A DNA stretch of 64,000 bases, from positions 827,875 through 891,874 of the forward strand of contig KK106983.1 in assembly GCA_000611775.1 (NCBI GenBank), in the 5' to 3' direction. This document shows positions 60,069 through 64,000 of the stretch, one piece after another. This stretch comes from Umbilicaria muhlenbergii. Its lineage: Eukaryota > Ascomycota > Lecanoromycetes > Umbilicariales > Umbilicariaceae. The position numbers were made by a program, and so were the translations under genes. Under the pieces are notes generated by a model, which saw only the letters and a program-made list of their open reading frames with translations, was not told where the DNA came from and ran no database searches. How positions within the stretch are numbered: the first letter of the stretch is position 1; each line of letters starts with the position of its first letter.

Positions 60069-61541
60069 TCAACTCACAGTCTCCACCTCCTCCCAATCAC
60101 CACCGCTTTCGCCCACCTCCTCCACTTCCCCCACCACCGCCCCCTTCCCCTCCCCCTGCAACCCCAGCATCCACCCCACCAACCCATGAGGCACCCACGT
60201 GCCCACAAAATCATAAATCCTACTCCCCCTCCCCACCCACCTGATCTCCCTCCCCTCCCTCCCCGTCAAAACATCAAAAACCCCATTATGCAACTCCCTC
60301 AGCGAACTCCCCTTCACATGCCCGCCACTCACACCGGCCAAATGCGCCTGCTGCGCCATATACTCCCGCGCATACTGCGCTCTTGTCTGCGCATCCCAGC
60401 TCTGCACGTCCTCGCGCAAAGCGAGGTCTCGCGGGCGCTGAAGTTGCGATTTCGGGAAGCCCGGGATGCTGCTGTAGTCGAAGTTGCCGAGTTTGAACTG
60501 GTGGACGCGGAGACCCTGGCTCGCGGCTTCGGCGCGGAGAGTGTGTGCGTAGGCGGAGATGGCGGCGGCGATGACGCTTTCGGGGGCGTGGAAGGCGGGC
60601 GTGAGGGAGGGGATGATGCTGGGGGTGAGGATGAGGACTTTGCTTGATGGGGAGGCGGTGAGGAGGGGGAGGAAGGCGTGGAGGGTTGTGAATGGGGCTA
60701 GGAGTTGCGTGTTTAGGATGTCGGACCAGGTTGAGGCGGAGAGGGCTGGGAGGGGGCCGGTGGGGATGGTGCTGGGTGGGGGTGGAAGGAGAAGTAGGCC
60801 GCTGAGGTGGAGGGTGTGGGGTGGTGCGGAAGGGATGGGGATGTGAGATGCGGAGAGGTGGGCGGAGAAGCGAGAGATGGTTTCTTCGGTTGCTGATGGC
60901 TGAGGGGAGGATTTTAGATAAGGCTAGTTGGCGGGAAGGAGAGACTTACGGATGTGATGTCCAAGTGCAAGGGGTGGATATCAGCCCGTGATTCGGCTTG
61001 GACAAGCTGTTCTTCAGAAAGTGTGCTGACGGGGATGTAGACAATGAATCCCCGACGCTCCAGATCCAAGGCGATGGACCTTGTTAGGGGCGAGTGTGGA
61101 GAACCTGCCACAACAACGACCTCTGTCCTAGCGCCGTTGGCTGCTCGGCGTACTCGTCTCTTCTTGTGATATGACCTTCTTCGCCGCCATATAATGAATG
61201 TTCCGGTCCCCACGAAAGCGATGACAGCAGCAGTGACTGCTCGATGTTGCGAGACCCAAACTTGAGCGCGCTCAAGGTAACCGAGCGGAACCGGAGGAAC
61301 GAAGCGCTTTGGAGCTGGGGCGGCAGGTTTCATGGAATTGGGAAGCCATGAGGACGCTTGAAGAGCCTCTCTCAACGACGACGCGACGGACTCAAAGTGT
61401 CGGTCTATGGACTCGGCGATTTCGAGGGAGTAATGCTTGACGTCATTGGGTATGGAGGAAAGCTAGGGTATCTTTAGCATGGCCATATTCTAGGCGTGGG
61501 TTACATACGATATCAAGGAAATACTGATCGTCACTCGACAT
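60069..61541 (-). CDS. DUF1776 fungal protein (Rossmann/SDR-like, membrane-anchored)
   Basis: Fungal family related to yeast Ysc83 with no settled function. Exons 61509..61541, 60950..61462 and 60069..60899 give 458 aa. A hydrophobic segment (AVTAAVIAFVGTGTFIIW) near residues 95-113 is flanked by basic residues (RRRRSYHKKRRVRR), which fits a single membrane anchor, perhaps mitochondrial outer membrane. The following VVVVAGSPHSPLTRSIALDLERRGF resembles the Rossmann dinucleotide loop of short-chain dehydrogenases, but the glycine pattern is degenerate. SVIAAAISAYAHTLRAEAASQGLRV replaces the SDR catalytic helix without a clear YxxxK, so enzymatic activity is doubtful. Divergent from wss1. Confidence 0.85.
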
Positions 61542-61962
61542 ACTTGAAGAGCGGTAGTTGTATTTAGATCCGATCTTGTCGAGCCTTGTCAACTGAAGGG
61601 AGTGGTGGGGGCAAGGGGGGTTCACTGGGCGGAGAACCGTGGCAGTATCGAGCCCGCTTTGTGCACGTGCTCCGAGTGATCGAAGTGCACGAGGGTCTCA
61701 CTTGCTTACACAGGAGTGGGATACTTGTAAGAGGTACGGACCAATCTCCGGTACGGAGCAGTAACACAATGCAAGATACTCGAATGAAGACAAGCTCAAA
61801 CGCATAAGCGCCTTTCCAGCAACTTCTTCGCTTTGTGAACCTGCGCCATGCATTCACTGATCTAACTGGTCTCGTACTGCTTTGCATGATCTACATTGCC
61901 GCCCTTATCGTATAGATTTCTATTTTGTGCAGAAGGTGTTGACAGCATAGCCACTTGGAAAG
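61542..61962. other. Divergent promoter region between the DUF1776 gene and wss1
   Basis: About 420 bp likely serving both genes. Short antisense frames only; no motif identified. Confidence 0.4.
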
Positions 61963-63271
61963 ATGAGGGAACACGACCCGGTCATCGGCGAATATGAGCA
62001 TGAGAAGTTCAGACCTCGAGAGGCTGAAGCTCTACAAACCCTCCGCAAGGTCGCCTCTCTGGTCAAGCCCATCATGAGGCAACGCGGGTGGAATGTTGGG
62101 ATACTCACAGAGTTCTGGCCTCCGGAGAAGACTCTGTTAGGTTTGAATTGGAACAGAGGCCAGAAAATCTGTCTGAGAATACGGTATCCTTACGATGAGA
62201 GGCAGTTTTTACCACTTGAAGATGTTGTGGACACCATGTTGCACGAGTAAGGATATGTGTATACTGTGACATGTACAGATCGGTCTGCTCACAGTTATAC
62301 GCAGGTTATGCCACATCGTTCACGGCCCGCACGACGAGCCCTTTCACGCGCTCTGGAACCAGCTTCGCTCCGAACACGAGAATCTCCTCAGCAAAGGCTA
62401 CACTGGTGAGGGCTTCCTCTCCACCGGCCACAAGCTAGGCGGTGCTCGGATTCCCATGCATGAAGCACGCCGCCGTGCTCGTGCCTCGGCCGAGAAGCGC
62501 CGGACTCTCACCGCAGGAAGCGGCCAAAAGCTTGGGGGCACACCCGTCCAGCGTGGCCAGGATATCCGCAAAGTGATTGCAGACGCAGCAACTAGACGAG
62601 CGACGGTAACCAAGGGTTGTGCAAGTGGTACGGAGAGGGGAAGGGGCATAGTAGAAGAGACGACGAAGAATGGAACCAGGACGAAAGCGGAAGAGGAAGA
62701 TGCGGACGAGGAGGCTATCATGCAGGCGTATATCGAGATGATCCAGCAGGAAGAGAGGGAGAAATATGGAGATGCATATCTACCACCTAGTAGTGAGAAC
62801 CCTGCTGGTAGTCAAGGTGGTGGCATCGGGAGCGCAGGACCGCCAATACCAACGAGCACGAAGCCAGGCAACGGGCAAAAAGCGCCGGTCGTCGACCTGA
62901 CAGATTATGACGACCCGGAGGAAGTGCGCCCCTCTTCAAGACCGTCTCGCCAAGACATCTGGACATGCGATATCTGTACCCTCGAAAATCCATCCACGTA
63001 CCTCTGCTGCGACGCCTGCGCCACCGAACGGCCTGGGAGCTCGTTCCGCAGCCGATCGTACTCGCCTTCTCGGCAAAGTGCTCCAAGATCTTCGACACCA
63101 TCGAATCGGCCGCAGCCGAATCAAAAAAACAAATCTATCAATGCACTATCATCGCTCACCAACGAGGCGAGCAAGAAGCCCATGGGCTGGCTATGCCATC
63201 GCTGTGGCACCTTCATGGAGAGCCAATGGTGGACATGTGCGCGCTGCGGGGTTATGAAGCTCTCCTCATAA
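61963..63271 (+). CDS. wss1: DNA-protein crosslink metalloprotease Wss1 (WLM domain)
   Basis: SPRTN-like protease that degrades proteins crosslinked to DNA and acts with SUMO and Cdc48. Exons 61963..62246 and 62305..63271 give 416 aa. The WLM zinc-protease motif HELCHIVHGPH (His94, Glu95, His98, His104) is formed across the intron. After a basic middle region the sequence VVDLTDYDD (about 290-298) fits a SUMO-interacting motif followed by acidic residues. A RanBP2-type zinc finger follows (WTCDICTLENPSTYLCCDAC, about 315-335). A second C4 finger closes the protein (LCHRCGTF ... WWTCARCGVMKL, about 389-413). Yeast Wss1 instead relies on SIM and SHP motifs at its end. The start is the first ATG. 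Confidence 0.94.
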
Positions 63272-63592
63272 CATTAGGCGCTGGGGCACGGAAAGGGAAT
63301 TATGGGACATTTTGCATAGCGTGGGTGTTGCACTACTTGGAGGGACTTGGATCATGGCCGCGCCCGTCGTGTCGAATCACGAAATGGGAACGAGATATGG
63401 CAGGTCAGTAGATGAGCAATGAAAATAGATGACTGCGAGTAGGGCGTAAAGAGAGAGTGGTATACTCCTCTAAACCCCTATTCACTCAGACCCTCCCCTT
63501 CCATCCACAGATCCCAGACTGACTCCCAACCTGGCCGCCTTCGTCCACCCCGTTCTCCTCTCGCCTCATCCACCTCTCTCCCCCCACCCAAC
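63272..63592. other. Convergent intergenic region between wss1 and the edge gene
   Basis: About 320 bp between the two 3' ends; pyrimidine-rich on the plus strand from 63470. No feature recognised. Confidence 0.35.
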
Positions 63593-64000
63593 CTACCCAA
63601 TCGTCCCCGCCCCCACCTCCCTCCCCACCCCATCAAACACATAAAACGTCGCGCCCACCACCCCCCTCACCCTCATAAAATCCCTCAACGCCTCCACCGC
63701 CGCCCCCACCACCCCATACGTCTGCTGATGGTTATTCGTATTCCAAGCATGGAACTCGACGCCGTGGTCCGGGGCGTAGAACTCGATTGCCCCCGTCCGT
63801 AATAGCCTGTCACCCGTGTGGGTGATGGACGAGGTTATAGTGTCGGAGAGGGTCGAGAGGAGATGGGTGATTGTGAGGGAGATGGCGGTGGGGACGGTGT
63901 AGGTGGTTGTCAGGAGGATGTAGGTTTGGCTGCCGGGGGCGCACCAAATGATTGTGGGGGTGCTGTGGCGAGGGGGGAGCGAGGGGGGGAGGGTGCGGCG
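63593..64000 (-). CDS. 3' part of an unknown gene running off the window edge
   Basis: An uninterrupted minus-strand frame enters from beyond 64000 and stops with TAG at 63593, giving at least 135 residues. It contains no usable start here, so only the C-terminal part is visible. The peptide reads as genuine protein (IIWCAPGSQTYILLTTTYTV, GAIEFYAPDHGVEFHAWNT, then GATFYVFDGVGREVGAGTIG). I do not recognise the family. Codons end mostly in C in the upstream half and mostly in G in the downstream half, the same switch seen in other genes of the window, which supports it being coding. Introns within the visible part are not needed. Confidence 0.65.
   Translation of the reverse strand, partial: RRTLPPSLPPRHSTPTIIWCAPGSQTYILLTTTYTVPTAISLTITHLLSTLSDTITSSITHTGDRLLRTGAIEFYAPDHGVEFHAWNTNNHQQTYGVVGAAVEALRDFMRVRGVVGATFYVFDGVGREVGAGTIG

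Overview
The window is nuclear DNA of a filamentous ascomycete (Pezizomycotina). The class cannot be fixed from sequence alone; a Dothideomycete-like fungus is a guess. Short GT-AG introns (mostly 45-110 nt, often with a CTAAC or CTGAC branch site) interrupt nearly every gene. Genes lie on both strands as independent units, and the proteins are fungal in type: Snt2, Trm82, Mex67, DUF1776, a fungal cytosine deaminase and a flavodoxin-like quinone reductase. I assembled 27 protein genes. For every complete spliced gene the exon lengths sum to a multiple of three. I saw no tRNA, rRNA, CRISPR array, transposon or secondary-metabolite cluster.

Layout. 1-7.3 kb: replication factor C subunit (rfc2), an unknown multi-pass membrane protein, tRNA-dihydrouridine synthase (dus2), inorganic pyrophosphatase. 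7.4-14.3 kb, all minus strand: an SDR oxidoreductase, the mitotic-exit GAP bub2, and the mRNA exporter mex67. 15.5-23.1 kb: the ER-Golgi cargo receptor erv46, a PLP-dependent ammonia-lyase-like enzyme, an old yellow enzyme with a peroxisomal AKL terminus, and ribosomal stalk protein P0. 23.3-29.6 kb: trm82, hem12, cytosine deaminase fcy1, and the Hsp40 ydj1. 30.2-40.6 kb: mitochondrial MutS homologue msh1, a flavodoxin-like quinone reductase, a HELQ/POLQ-type helicase, and a small unknown gene. 40.8-50.6 kb: chromatin reader snt2 and a sulfate permease. 51.9-64 kb: vps53, an intracellular GH18 chitinase, yth1, a DUF1776 gene, the DNA-protein crosslink protease wss1, and the 3' end of an unknown gene running off the right edge.

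How the genes relate. There is no operon-like logic. Several neighbours are divergent pairs (mex67/erv46, lyase/old yellow enzyme, P0/trm82, fcy1/ydj1, DUF1776/wss1). Genome-maintenance genes recur (rfc2, msh1, the helicase, wss1) but are dispersed.

The most notable signal is in the flavodoxin-like gene. Its stop codon is TGA followed in frame by CTA G, the classic leaky-stop context. It is followed by 78 open, coding-like codons ending in a lysine run and a CaaX-type CEVQ terminus. The same tail can also be reached in frame by removing a 51-nt GT-AG segment that contains the stop. Either route would make a membrane-anchored isoform of a quinone reductase. A second genome-scale oddity is a recurring switch inside genes from C-rich to G-rich coding strand.
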